Counted from the first letter of the stretch, positions 37,198 to 45,956 are shown. The stretch is 64,000 bases of DNA from Streptomyces sp. NBC_01428 (GCF_036231965.1 NZ_CP109499.1:62001-126000); one strand, 5' to 3'. The notes: generated from the letters alone by a model not told the origin. Program-made: numbers and translations.

Positions 37198-37254
37198 ATG
37201 CGTGCCAACCGCCCCGCCGGCGGCCCCGCCTCCCGGCGTGCGAGGTTCTCGTGA
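37198..37254 (+). CDS. 18-aa Arg-rich leader peptide overlapping argB
   Basis: ATG 37198 lies eight bases after a strong AAGGAG. It encodes [18 protein letters not shown], five Arg in 18 residues (2, 5, 13, 14, 16), and its TGA overlaps the GTG start of argB (GTGA, 37251-37254). Direct observation: strong ribosome site, short ORF, overlap. Inference: translation of argB is coupled to it, and the arginine codons could sense charged tRNA-Arg, as in attenuation of amino-acid genes. It could instead be a chance ORF that only helps ribosome loading. Confidence 0.45.
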   Translation: MRANRPAGGPASRRARFS

Positions 37255-38159
37255 CCGTCAGCGTGCACCCCGCCCAGGCGATGGCCTCGGCGGTCGGGGA
37301 GGCCCTGCCGTGGCTGGCCCGCCACCAGGGCCGCACGATCGTCATCAAACTCGGCGGCCATGCCATGGTCGACGCCGGCCTCACGGCGGCCTTCGCCCGC
37401 GACGTCGTCTTCCTGCGCTATGCCGGGCTGCGGCCCGTGGTGGTGCACGGCGGAGGCCCCCAGATCGACGCCGAGCTCGCGCGGCGCGGCCTGCAGCGCG
37501 AGTTCAGGGCCGGTCTGCGGGTCACCTCGCCGCCCGCGATGGAGGTGGTGCGGATGGTCCTGGCCGGTCAGGTGCAGCGCGAACTGGTCGGTCTGATCAA
37601 CCGGTTCGGGCCGCTGGCCGTCGGCATGACCGGCGAGGACGGCGACACCCTCACCTCGGTGCGGCACGTGCCGTGGATCGAGGGGGAACCGGTGGACATC
37701 GGCCGGGTCGGTGACATCACGGGGGTGAACACCGGCGTCGTCGAGGGCCTGTTGGCGGACGGCCGGATCCCGGTCGTCTCACCGCTGGCCCGCAGCACCG
37801 AGGACGGCCTGGTCCACAACGTCAACGCCGACACCGTCGCCGCCGCCCTGGCGCGGGCGCTTCGGGCGCACGCGCTCGTCATGCTGACGGACGTCGCGGG
37901 CCTGTACGCGGGCTGGCCGCACAGCGACGAGGTGATCGAGCAGCTGACGGCCGGCGAGCTGGAGAAGCTCCTGCCCGAACTGAGCGAGGGCATGGTGCCC
38001 AAGATGACCGGCTGTCTGCACGCCGTGCGCGGCGGGGTGGGCGCGGCCCGGGTGATCGACGGGCGGGTCCCGCATGCGGTGCTCCTGCAGATGTTCGCCG
38101 GACACCGGGCGGGCACGCTCATCGTGGCGGACCCGCACGAGAGTGAGCCCCGTCCGTGA
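37251..38159 (+). CDS. argB: Acetylglutamate kinase (cluster copy)
   Basis: 302-aa amino-acid kinase that phosphorylates N-acetylglutamate in ornithine/arginine synthesis. Motifs: [31 protein letters not shown], and [16 protein letters not shown] at the C-terminal part. It is unlinked to argC/J/D here, so it is probably a second copy dedicated to ornithine supply for piperazic acid; the step is the usual feedback-controlled one. GTG 37251 has GAGG upstream and overlaps the leader ORF. Confidence 0.93.
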   Translation: MTVSVHPAQAMASAVGEALPWLARHQGRTIVIKLGGHAMVDAGLTAAFARDVVFLRYAGLRPVVVHGGGPQIDAELARRGLQREFRAGLRVTSPPAMEVVRMVLAGQVQRELVGLINRFGPLAVGMTGEDGDTLTSVRHVPWIEGEPVDIGRVGDITGVNTGVVEGLLADGRIPVVSPLARSTEDGLVHNVNADTVAAALARALRAHALVMLTDVAGLYAGWPHSDEVIEQLTAGELEKLLPELSEGMVPKMTGCLHAVRGGVGAARVIDGRVPHAVLLQMFAGHRAGTLIVADPHESEPRP

Positions 38160-38272
38160 ACCACCGACCACGTGAGCCACACCAACAGCAGCGGTGCGGG
38201 CGGGTCGCCCGGGCCAGTGGGCCCGTCGGCGGCGCGGACGACACCACGCGAGCGAAGGCGAGGGCCGTGCCC

Positions 38273-39079
38273 GTGACCGACACCCCCTGGGCTCCCGGCC
38301 CGGCCGGCACTCCCCTGCACGCCCTGCCCTCCCCCGGGCCCGTATCCCGCCCGCCCGGCCTCCCGGCCCAGAGCCAGGAGTTGGGGCCGGGGCCGTCGGC
38401 GGATCTCACGCCGCAGGGGGCGGCCGAGCTGGCCGTCGCCGCCGAGACCGGCGGCGGCCAGGCCCGCGAACTGTCCCGCCGCCTGGCCCGCTCCCTGTCC
38501 CCCGAGGCCCGCCGGATCCTGCTGGACGCCCTGACCGAGGCCGCCCCCGACGACGGGTTCTCCGACGACGGGAACGACGCCGGGGACGGGGACCTGTACG
38601 ACGCCGGCCGGTACGAGGACGACGAGCTCGGGATCGGGGACGAGGAGGGGGGCGGGGAGGCGTACGCGTACGGCGTGGGGGTGTACGGCAGCGGGGACGG
38701 GCTCCTTGGCGGGGTGCCGGGTGCGGCTGCCGTCCGTCGGGCCGGGCTGAGTCTCGTGCCGGGGCGTCCCGAGCCCGGGCCGGGCGCGGTGAGGGTCCGC
38801 GCCGGGTCCGGGCGGGGAGCGCCGCCGGGGGTGGTGCGGCTGCGGTTCGCCGACGAGGCGGCGCTCGAGCGTGCGGGGGCCGCCTTCGGCGCGGGCCCGG
38901 GCGGGGGTGCGTTCAGTGATCCCGAGACGCTGACCCTGCAGATTCCCGGGGAGGCGGGCACGGAGTCGCTGCGGGCGGTGCTCGGCGTGCTGGACGCGGC
39001 GGCGGTCACGGCCGAGTCGCTGACCGTGCACTCGCACGAACTCGACGACGTCTTCTCCGCGTTGACCGGCCTGTCCTGA
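38273..39079 (+). CDS. Orphan protein with DrrA-type ABC-ATPase C-terminal domain only
   Basis: 268 aa. The last 80 residues (VVRLRFADEAALERAGAAF, then LRAVLGVLDAAAVTAESL and ELDDVFSALTG) match the accessory C-terminal domain of DrrA-like drug-export ATPases (DUF4162 type). No Walker A, signature or Walker B motif is present. Before it lie a helical stretch (ARELSRRLARSLSPEARRILLDAL) and an Asp/Glu/Gly-rich linker. GTG 38273 has GAAGGCGAGGG upstream; GTG 38156, overlapping the argB stop, is in the same frame. It could regulate an ATPase elsewhere or be the remnant of a transporter. It is co-directional with argB. Confidence 0.6.
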   Translation: MTDTPWAPGPAGTPLHALPSPGPVSRPPGLPAQSQELGPGPSADLTPQGAAELAVAAETGGGQARELSRRLARSLSPEARRILLDALTEAAPDDGFSDDGNDAGDGDLYDAGRYEDDELGIGDEEGGGEAYAYGVGVYGSGDGLLGGVPGAAAVRRAGLSLVPGRPEPGPGAVRVRAGSGRGAPPGVVRLRFADEAALERAGAAFGAGPGGGAFSDPETLTLQIPGEAGTESLRAVLGVLDAAAVTAESLTVHSHELDDVFSALTGLS

Positions 39080-39164
39080 CCACCACGGCCGACTGCACCC
39101 CCGCCCCCGCCCCGTCCCGGCTGCCCTGTCCGGGGCGTGGGTGGGAGTGGGCGGGGGCGGGGTG

Positions 39165-39260
39165 TGCCGCTTCAGGACGGTGCCGCTTCAGGACGGTGCC
39201 GGTTCAGGGTGGTGCCGGTTCAGGGTGGTGCCGGTTCAGGGTGGTGCGGGCTCGGGGTGG
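39165..39260. repeat. Six tandem 16-bp repeats
   Basis: Units begin at 39165, 39181, 39197, 39213, 39229 and 39245. Two read TGCCGCTTCAGGACGG, three TGCCGGTTCAGGGTGG, and the last is diverged. It lies between two convergent genes and ends seven bases before the dimethylargininase-like stop codon. Confidence 0.9.
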
Positions 39261-39267
39261 TGCGGGG

Positions 39268-40116
39268 TCAGGAGAGGTCGAGGGTGCAGCACTTGACGCT
39301 GCCGCCGGCTTTGAGGAGCTCGCCGAGGCTGACGCCGATCGGGTTGAAGCCGCGTTCCTTGAGCCGGCCGATGAGGCCGGTGGCCGCCTGGGGCAGCAGG
39401 ACGTTGAGGCCGTCGCTGAAGGCGTTGAGGCCGAAGACGGCGGCGTCCTGCGCGTCGGCGAGGACGGCGTCGGGGAACATTGCCCTGAGCACGGCCCGGC
39501 TGCCGGGGCTGAAGGCCTGCGGGTAGTACATGATCTCGTCCGCGGAGAGCACCGCGAGCGCGGTGTCCAGGTGGTAGAAGGCGGGGTCGACCAGGGTCAG
39601 GCCCGTCACGGGGAGGCCGAAGAACTCCTGGGCCTCGGCGTGGGAGCGGGCGTCGGTGCGAAAGCCGGTGCCGGCCAGCATCCGGCGTCCCACGCGCAGG
39701 TAGTCGCCCTCGCCCTCGTTGATGTGCTCGGGCCACAAAAGCTCGCGGTAGCCGTTGCGGGCGAACCAGTCGAGGTAGGCGGGGCCTTCCGCGGTGCGCT
39801 CACGGTGGCGGAAGCGGGCGCCGAGGACCTTGCCGTCCACCACGGTGGCGCCGTTGGCGGCGAACACCATGTCCGGGAGCCCGTCGACGGGCTCGACGAC
39901 CTCGACGGTGTGTCCCAAGGACACGTACAGCTCGCGCAGTTGCTCCCACTGGAGCAGGGCGGTGGCGGTGTCGGTCGGCTTGTCGGGGTTCATCCACGGG
40001 TTGATGCTGTAGGTCACGCCGAAGTACTGCGGGCGGCACATGAGCAGACGGTGCGGGGTCGCGGTGCGCTGGGTGCGGGGTGTCTGTTCCTGGAGTGCGG
40101 TGCCGGTCGACGGCAT
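39268..40116 (-). CDS. ddaH: Dimethylargininase-like guanidino-group hydrolase
   Basis: 282-aa enzyme of the guanidino-modifying (arginine deiminase/amidinotransferase) fold. Visible: PDMVFAANGATV (guanidine-binding Asp/Asn block), the Glu/Asp stretch INEGEGDYL, catalytic FYHLDTAL His, and a C-terminal Cys in GGSVKCCTLDL. The family yields citrulline from (methyl)arginine, and some relatives give ornithine directly. With an extra argB, ktzI and ktzT nearby, a role in ornithine supply is likely, though the exact substrate is not set by sequence. ATG 40116 follows AGGAGGA. The 355-bp gap upstream (40117-40471) has no gene and holds its promoter, with an imperfect inverted repeat at 40355-40381. 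Confidence 0.8.
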   Translation of the reverse strand: MPSTGTALQEQTPRTQRTATPHRLLMCRPQYFGVTYSINPWMNPDKPTDTATALLQWEQLRELYVSLGHTVEVVEPVDGLPDMVFAANGATVVDGKVLGARFRHRERTAEGPAYLDWFARNGYRELLWPEHINEGEGDYLRVGRRMLAGTGFRTDARSHAEAQEFFGLPVTGLTLVDPAFYHLDTALAVLSADEIMYYPQAFSPGSRAVLRAMFPDAVLADAQDAAVFGLNAFSDGLNVLLPQAATGLIGRLKERGFNPIGVSLGELLKAGGSVKCCTLDLS

Positions 40117-40471
40117 GACGGGTCCTCCTGTGTTCTTCGTGGGAGAAGGGTGCGGGCGCGGCGTCGCGGGGTGTGCGGCGCCGGCCCGGCGTGGCCCGGT
40201 GGCGGGCCTTCGTACGAGGAAGGTGCGAGGCGGGTGCGGGGCCCGGCCGGTTCCCGGGGTGACCGGGGGGCTCGGGCCGGGGTGGCCGCGTGGCGCACCC
40301 GGCGGCCCGGCCGGCCGGTCGGGGACCCCGCCGGACACGGTCGGCGGACTTCGTCAACTCCCCTTCATACAGGGGTTGTTGATGTGCTTGTTCAGGCTAG
40401 CGGGGTGGGGCCGGCGGGGGCGCTGCGCTCGATCGGTGTTCAAGCGTTCCCCGGGTGGGGCGGGTCGGGTG

Positions 40472-41317
40472 TCAGGGCAGGATCGGTGCCGGGTCGGGCA
40501 GGGCGATCAGCTGGGGCACGCTGCGGCTCCAGGGGAAGCCGTGGTGGAGCTGGAGCACGGCGGGCGAGCCGGGGTCGACGATCACCGCGACGGCGGCCAG
40601 CACGTCGGGGGCCGGTTCCAGTTCCAGGAACCGCCAGCGCGGGGCGCCTTCGCTGTCGTCGTGGGGAGGGGTGAAGCCCAGGACGCCGTTGTCCTCGGCC
40701 AGTTCGAAGGCGAACGAGTCGAAGGGCAGGCCAAGGCCCAGGCCGCGGGCCTTGGAGTAGGCCTCCTTGAGTGTCCACAGGCGCAGCACGCGGCGGTCCT
40801 GGGGCCGGCCGGGGGGCGCCTTGGCCACCCACTGCTGTTCCGTGGGCGCGAAGGTGTCGACGACGGCGCTCAGGCCGCGGTCGCCGCGGTCCAGACGTTC
40901 GACGTCCACACCGATGCGGTGGCGGCGCACCATGCCGAGCAGGTTGTGCCCGTGGGTGTGGGAGAGGTTGAAGTCGAGTTTGCGGCCGCCGCGCAGCAGC
41001 CCTTCGGGGGGTTTGCGGAAGAAGGGGCGGCCGCGGGGCGAACGCCAGATCACGGCCTCCGACTCGGGCACGCCCGTCTCCAGGGCCAGCACGCGGCGCA
41101 CCAGGACGTGCGCGATGAGGTACTGGTGACGGTCGCGTTCGAACAGGAAGCGTTCGGCGAGTTCGCGTTCGGGTGCGTCCAGCCAGGCCCCTGCCAGGAT
41201 CTGGGCGAACTCGGCGGCGAGTTCCTCGTTGGTGCAGAACCAGAGTTTGACCGGCGGGGCCCGGTCGGGTTCCGCGGGTCCGGCCGGATGGCCGCGGTGC
41301 AGGGCGGTGGGCTGCAT
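40472..41317 (-). CDS. Sfp-type 4'-phosphopantetheinyl transferase
   Basis: 281-aa enzyme that attaches phosphopantetheine from CoA to carrier-protein serines. Motifs: LDFNLSHTHG, IGVDVERL (Mg-binding Asp and Glu), and LWTLKEAYSKARGLGL. Length is usual for the broad-range type. The ATG (41317-41315) shares its first base with the TGA of the upstream ketosynthase-like gene, so the two are translationally coupled. It should activate the NRPS, the free carrier and the tandem carrier protein of this cluster. Confidence 0.94.
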   Translation of the reverse strand: MQPTALHRGHPAGPAEPDRAPPVKLWFCTNEELAAEFAQILAGAWLDAPERELAERFLFERDRHQYLIAHVLVRRVLALETGVPESEAVIWRSPRGRPFFRKPPEGLLRGGRKLDFNLSHTHGHNLLGMVRRHRIGVDVERLDRGDRGLSAVVDTFAPTEQQWVAKAPPGRPQDRRVLRLWTLKEAYSKARGLGLGLPFDSFAFELAEDNGVLGFTPPHDDSEGAPRWRFLELEPAPDVLAAVAVIVDPGSPAVLQLHHGFPWSRSVPQLIALPDPAPILP

Positions 41318-43668
41318 CAGCTCGACTCCCCCGCTGCACCGGCCCGACCGGCCTCGTCCGCCGGGGCGGCGGTGGGGTGGGTGTCGCCCAGCCACAGCGG
41401 ACGGCGCAGGAGAGGCGACGGGGGCAGGGGCACCACCATGGCGCCGGCACCGGCGCGCCGCTCCAGGGCGGCCCAGTCGACGGGCAGGCCGGACAGCCAC
41501 AGCCGCCTCAGCTGCTCCAGCCGCCCGGCGTGCCACAGCGCGGCCAGGTAGTCGCCGGTCTCGGGCACACCGGCGAGGGCGTAGGGGTCGTGCGGGGCCG
41601 AGCGCAGGTCGGCGCTGACGATCCCCTCACCCTGCACGTCCTGCACACTCTGCGTGCTGTGCGGTTGGGCCGCGAACCGGGTCAGTGCCGTGTGGAGTCG
41701 GGGCAGGTCGCGGACGGTCAGGGCGAGCCGGCAGGGCAGTGCGGCACGGCCCGTGCGCAGGGTCCGGGCCAGCGCGCCGAGTGAGGCCGGCGCGCCCACA
41801 GCGGGTGCGGGGGCCGGCTTCGGGCCGGGGGCGGATGCCGGGGTGGCGGGCGCGCCCCCGTCGGGGGTGGTGTCCGGGGCGGTGGGTGGGGTGGTGCGGT
41901 CGGCGGGTTCCGTGCCGGCCGGGGCGATCGGCTCGGCGGGTGGGGTGGTGGCGGGGGCGATCCAGTCGGCGAGGCGGGCGGCCAGCGCCGCGAGGTGGGC
42001 CGGGGTGGGCGCGGACAGCAGCACGAGTTCCTCACCTGCCGCCGCCTGCTCCGGACCGGACCCCGGCACCCGTGCCGGTACGTGTGCAGGTGTCGGTGCC
42101 TGTGCGGGTGCCGGCTGGGTGGTGGGGCCGGTCGGCGGGGGCGGGAACTCCTCGAGGAGGGCTGTGACGCGGGGGCCGTGGGCGGGGGCGAGTTCGACGA
42201 GGGCGGTGCGCGGCAGTTCCTGTCCGTGCGGGGTGCGCGGGCGGGGCCAGGCCTTGGCGGCGGGGCGGCCCGGTGCGGGTGCGAGGGTGGCGGTGCGCAG
42301 CTGGAGGACGGCGGAGGTCAGGGCCGCGATCCCGGTGGCCGCGCCGGCGTCGCCGATGCGGCGCGCGGTCGTCGCTTCGCTCTCGCGGACGCCGGGGCCG
42401 GGGGCGGGCGGGCCGGACTGCCGGGAGGGTGCGGGGGGTCGGGGGCTTGGGCAGGTGGTGTCGCTGAGTACGGCGTGGATGTGGTCGCCGTCGGCGAGGG
42501 CCCGGGCGAGGGGCTTGAGGACGAGGGCGCCGGCTCCCTCGCCGGCCGTGTCGCGGGCGCGTGAGGGGTGCAGCAGCAGTTCGACGCCGCCGGCGACGGC
42601 CGCGGCGCATTCTCCGCGCCGCAGGGCGCCGACGGCGAGGTGCACGGCGGCGAGTGCGGAGGTGGTGGCGCTGTCGACGGCGTGGGCGGGGCCGCTGAGT
42701 CGGAGGCGGGCGGCGAGGCCGGCGGCGAGGTCGCCGTGGCCGGCGGCGGGCATGGGCCGGCCACGGCTCCAGTCCTGGGCGGCGAGCAGGGCGTAGTCGG
42801 CGGAGCTCACGCCGGCGAACACGCCCACGGCGCGGGGGCTGCCGTCGGGTCCGGTCAGCCGGTCCAGGCGGGAGCCGGTGCAGCCGGCGTCCTCCAGGGC
42901 CTCCCAGACGATCTCCTGGAACAGGCGTGCCTGGGGGTCCATCAGGGCGGCTTCGGCGGGGTCCAGTCCGAAGAACTCCGCGTCGAACTCGGCTGCCCCG
43001 GCCAGGAAGTGGCCGCGCAGGCCGGGTTCGAGCAGGGGTCCGCCGGGCCGGTCCAGCGGCCCGGCGCAGGAGGTGTCCCGCCCCTCGCGCAGGTTGTGCC
43101 AGTGCAGGTGCAGGTCGGCCGCGCCGGGGTAGCGTCCGGCGATCCCCACCACCGCGTACCGGTCCAGGTCCGCTTCGGGTCCGTCGGCGCCGACGGCACC
43201 TGTTTCCCGGATGCGGGCCTCCCCCGCCGGCCGGCCCACCGGGTCGCAGGTGTCCTGTGCCATCGGGGTGGAGGGGTCCTGTGCCGGCCGTGCCGGGGCG
43301 GACGGCGTGGTGGGGGCGGGCGCGGGTGTGGTCCGTGCGGGCGCGTGCGGGGGCCGGGCCGGTGCGGCCGGGGCCGGGTGGTTCACCGGGGCAGGCGTCG
43401 CCGACCGCGCCTGCCCCGGCGTCGCCTCCCCCGCCGGTGCCGCGTTGCGGGCGAGGCCGGCCGGCGGGGACTGCGTGATGCCGGCCCCGGATCCGGTCGG
43501 CCGGTGTGCACCGTGGGCGGGCAACGGCTGCTGCGGGCCCGGGTGCCGGGCGGTGCCGGTGGACATCAGGGCCGTGAGGATGCGGACGGCCTGTGCCCGT
43601 TCCAGACGTCCCGCCTTGAAGCGGGTGAGGACTTCGCGTTCGTCCATGAGATCCGCTGTGACGTCCAT
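41317..43668 (-). CDS. Ketosynthase-like protein lacking the active-site cysteine
   Basis: 783 aa. An N-terminal helix (MDVTADLMDEREVLTRFKAG) and a Pro/Ala linker precede a PKS ketosynthase-like region (about residues 170-390: VVGIAGRYPGA, FFGLDPAEAALMDPQARLF, VGVFAGVS). The usual VDTACSSSL reads VDSATTSAL (near 332), so the condensing Cys is Thr. The His of EAHGTGT and the Lys-His block are not seen. The rest resembles the post-KS linker of modular PKSs. It cannot be a normal condensing enzyme and may be a scaffold or an altered acyltransferase. It lies 12 bp after a tandem carrier gene. Confidence 0.75.
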   Translation of the reverse strand: MDVTADLMDEREVLTRFKAGRLERAQAVRILTALMSTGTARHPGPQQPLPAHGAHRPTGSGAGITQSPPAGLARNAAPAGEATPGQARSATPAPVNHPAPAAPARPPHAPARTTPAPAPTTPSAPARPAQDPSTPMAQDTCDPVGRPAGEARIRETGAVGADGPEADLDRYAVVGIAGRYPGAADLHLHWHNLREGRDTSCAGPLDRPGGPLLEPGLRGHFLAGAAEFDAEFFGLDPAEAALMDPQARLFQEIVWEALEDAGCTGSRLDRLTGPDGSPRAVGVFAGVSSADYALLAAQDWSRGRPMPAAGHGDLAAGLAARLRLSGPAHAVDSATTSALAAVHLAVGALRRGECAAAVAGGVELLLHPSRARDTAGEGAGALVLKPLARALADGDHIHAVLSDTTCPSPRPPAPSRQSGPPAPGPGVRESEATTARRIGDAGAATGIAALTSAVLQLRTATLAPAPGRPAAKAWPRPRTPHGQELPRTALVELAPAHGPRVTALLEEFPPPPTGPTTQPAPAQAPTPAHVPARVPGSGPEQAAAGEELVLLSAPTPAHLAALAARLADWIAPATTPPAEPIAPAGTEPADRTTPPTAPDTTPDGGAPATPASAPGPKPAPAPAVGAPASLGALARTLRTGRAALPCRLALTVRDLPRLHTALTRFAAQPHSTQSVQDVQGEGIVSADLRSAPHDPYALAGVPETGDYLAALWHAGRLEQLRRLWLSGLPVDWAALERRAGAGAMVVPLPPSPLLRRPLWLGDTHPTAAPADEAGRAGAAGESS

Positions 43669-43680
43669 GGGTTGGCTTCT

Positions 43681-44430
43681 TCAGTCCCGGTGCGAGAGCT
43701 GGCCCAGCGCGTCGTCGATGGACAGCCATCCGGCGCGCACCGCGTCCAGCAGGGCGCCGATGCCCAGCGGGGCGGCTCCCGGCACCGTCACGCCCAGCAG
43801 GGCGGGCAGGATCTCGGGGACCTGGTGCGGCGGAGCGGCCGCGACGATGTGCACCGCGAGGCTCACGAGGTCGGGGTGGTCGTAGAGGGTGCCGGCGGGT
43901 TCCTGCAGCCCGTAGATCCGGTTGACGGCGGCGACGAACTCCGAGGCGATGACGGAGTCGACACCGAGCAGGGCGAAGGCGGCCTCGGTGTGGATGTCCC
44001 AGGGGTCGCAGCACAGGATGCGGGCGAGTTCCTCGCGCAGCGTCTCCAGCACCGGCCCGACCGCGTCGTCGTGCGTCTCCGCCGGCAGGGCGGTGGACGC
44101 CATGGGGCGGGCGGGCACGGGATGTCCGCCCGCGGCGGCCGCGGCGTGCGGGAGCACGGTGCGCGCCAGGTGACGGGCCAGAGCGGCGGGCGTGGGGTGG
44201 TCGAGCAGGACGTCGGCGCGCACGTCGGTGCCGTAGTGGCCGTTGAGCGCGGCGACGAACTGGACGGACAGCAGCGAGCCGAGGCCCAGCAGCCGGAAGG
44301 TCTCCTCCGGGTCGATCCGCTCCGGCGTGATCCGCAGGACGTCGGCGAGGACCACGACGAGTGAGCCGAGCAGCTGCTCGTGCGCCCCATCGGAGGCAGC
44401 CGGGCGGGGGAACTGGCTTTCATCGTGCAT
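43681..44430 (-). CDS. Tandem acyl carrier protein (two carrier domains)
   Basis: 249 aa with two carrier domains. The first has LLGLGSLLSVQF (Ser near residue 51; the residue before Ser is Gly, not the usual Asp). The second has LLGVDSVIASEF (Ser near 157). A short C-terminal tail (ALLDAVRAGWLSIDDALGQL) resembles a docking helix and recalls the start of the partner ketosynthase-like protein. ATG 44430 has TTGGAG upstream. First gene of a carrier - KS-like - phosphopantetheinyl transferase operon. Confidence 0.85.
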   Translation of the reverse strand: MHDESQFPRPAASDGAHEQLLGSLVVVLADVLRITPERIDPEETFRLLGLGSLLSVQFVAALNGHYGTDVRADVLLDHPTPAALARHLARTVLPHAAAAAGGHPVPARPMASTALPAETHDDAVGPVLETLREELARILCCDPWDIHTEAAFALLGVDSVIASEFVAAVNRIYGLQEPAGTLYDHPDLVSLAVHIVAAAPPHQVPEILPALLGVTVPGAAPLGIGALLDAVRAGWLSIDDALGQLSHRD

Positions 44431-44580
44431 GACTTGGCTCCAAGGGTTCCGTCCTGCAGGCCGATGGCGGGAACAGCAGCGGTACGTCCCCTCCGCGGAC
44501 GCCCGCCCGGCCGGGACGGCCGGCCACACCGGCTCCGGATCAACGGTGCGAACCGGTAGTGCCGTCGGGCTTCCTCAAGA

Positions 44581-44603
44581 CCAAACCATACCCGCTGTTT
44601 TGG
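44581..44603. promoter_or_regulatory. ARE-like site before the carrier-protein operon
   Basis: CCAAACC and GTTTTGG flank a 9-base centre. The right part (GCTGTTTT) resembles the ARE motif AAACCG-4-GCTGGTTTT seen at 58734 and 60103. It may be bound by a butyrolactone-receptor-type TetR protein. Confidence 0.4.
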
Positions 44604-44620
44604 AAGAGTTCCAGGGCTCA

Positions 44621-44687
44621 CCTTGAGACCACCTCAAGGGATCCACCCCCGCAGGTCCGTCTCCAAGTCGCTTCAAATAGGCTTCAA
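44621..44687 (-). promoter_or_regulatory. SARP-like repeats and inverted repeat before the carrier-protein operon
   Basis: A perfect inverted repeat (CCTTGAG 44621-44627, CTCAAGG 44633-44639) gives two TTGAG/TCAAG units 11 bp apart on the minus strand. Further up, TTGAAG occurs at 44687 and 44676 (11 bp apart) with a weaker copy at 44666. The rest of 44431-45032 holds no gene. Confidence 0.5.
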
Positions 44688-45032
44688 TTGGGGCAGCGCG
44701 CGTTCAAAAACCAGCAGACCGCGCGCCCTGTTTATGTCTCGCGGCGGGCGGCCGGTCCAGGCGTAACTCCCCGGGTGCCGGATCGAGCCTTACGGGAGGG
44801 GCGGTAAACAGGCATGGCGGTCTGTATTGGGATCGGGGGGCGGCCCGGAGGGAAGCCCGGTCGGGGACCCGTCGGGGTGAAGGGGGCCCGGGCCGGGCCT
44901 GCCTGAGCCCGCGTCACACCGGCCACGGCCCCGCGCACATCCCGCGCGGTCCCGGCGCACACGGATGCGCCCGCCCCGGTCGGCGGACGACGGGGACGGG
45001 CGCGGTGCGCGTCGGCGGAACGATCGCGCGCG

Positions 45033-45263
45033 TCAGCCGGGTGCGGGCGCCTCGATATCGAGCTCGACCCTGTTCCCGCCGAAATCGGCGATCAGGCGCA
45101 GGTCGGCGTTGACGGCCCCGAGGTAGCGCTGAATGGTGGCCAGTTCCAGTTGATGGACCGGGGACCGTTCGATCCGGGAGACGTTCGACTGCTGGATCTT
45201 CATCAGGTCCGCCACCTGGACCTGAGTGAGCCCCTGGGACCGGCGCAGTTCAGCGAGAGTCAC
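45033..45263 (-). CDS. XRE-type helix-turn-helix protein
   Basis: 76 aa with a Cro/CI-type HTH (LAELRRSQGLTQVQVADLM, then QQSNVSRIER) followed by a short beta-rich tail (LRLIADFGGNRVELDIE). It resembles HigA-like antitoxins or small regulators. GTG 45263 has GGGAGGGG upstream and overlaps the end of the Uma2 gene by 14 bases, so the two are co-translated. Likely autoregulator of the pair; a link with the peptide cluster is not evident. Confidence 0.8.
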   Translation of the reverse strand: MTLAELRRSQGLTQVQVADLMKIQQSNVSRIERSPVHQLELATIQRYLGAVNADLRLIADFGGNRVELDIEAPAPG

Positions 45264-45840
45264 GGCCCCTCCCGCTGTCGCCGTAGCGGGTGAACCGGCT
45301 GGTGTCGATGTGCCACGGGCCGATCTCGACGCTTTTGCCGAACGGGTATTGCCTGTGCGTGGCATAGCTGGGGCCTTCAGGGGCGGCGTAGGGCTCGGTG
45401 TGGGCATGGACAGTCCCTGTGCGAGGGTCGACGATCAGATAGTGCGGGATCCCCATGGCCGGGTAGTCGCGGAGCTTTCCCGCGTAGTCGTTCTCCGGGT
45501 TCGCCCGCGAGACGACCTCGCAGACCATGAGAACGTCGCCCGGCCGGGCCGGTTCGTCTCGCTCGAGAAGGTCCTCGTGGAACACCATCAGATCGGGGAC
45601 CCGCCTCACACCCAGCGAAACGTCCTCCAGGTCGGTGTCGCCGTCGGCGAGATACCCCGGGTTCGTCCCGGGAAGCTGGGCCTCCAACTGCACACGCAGG
45701 GACCGTACGAGGCCCAGGTGCCGGCCGACGGGGCTCATCATCATGACGATCTGGTCGCCGCTGATCTCAAGCTTCCAGGGTTCACTCTGGGACGCGGCGA
45801 GCAGCTGGTCGGCGTACTCACGCATCCGCTGATAGTCCAT
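45250..45840 (-). CDS. Uma2-family (PD-(D/E)XK fold) protein
   Basis: 196-aa DUF820/Uma2 protein, a nuclease-fold family abundant in Streptomyces and cyanobacteria, of unknown role. Typical parts: RRVPDLMVFHEDLL (acidic residue of the fold), LMVCEVVSRANPENDYAGKL (Glu and Lys of the site), IPHYLIVDPRTG. ATG 45840. Upstream of and overlapping the XRE gene. Function cannot be set from sequence. Confidence 0.85.
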   Translation of the reverse strand: MDYQRMREYADQLLAASQSEPWKLEISGDQIVMMMSPVGRHLGLVRSLRVQLEAQLPGTNPGYLADGDTDLEDVSLGVRRVPDLMVFHEDLLERDEPARPGDVLMVCEVVSRANPENDYAGKLRDYPAMGIPHYLIVDPRTGTVHAHTEPYAAPEGPSYATHRQYPFGKSVEIGPWHIDTSRFTRYGDSGRGRDSR

Positions 45841-45956
45841 GCATGAAATATATCCCGAACGGATACGGGGCAGCTCTACGGGCCGCAGCAGAACGGCACC
45901 GGTTCTCAGGAGTGTTCTCTCATGCCGGAGGGTCCGAGGCCGGGCTCCGTGGGATG

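Noticed and set aside
36766..37254. 162-codon frame in the ktzI-argB gap
   Set aside because: Low-quality composition and weak start; only its last 18 codons, with their own strong ribosome site, look meaningful and are kept as the leader ORF.
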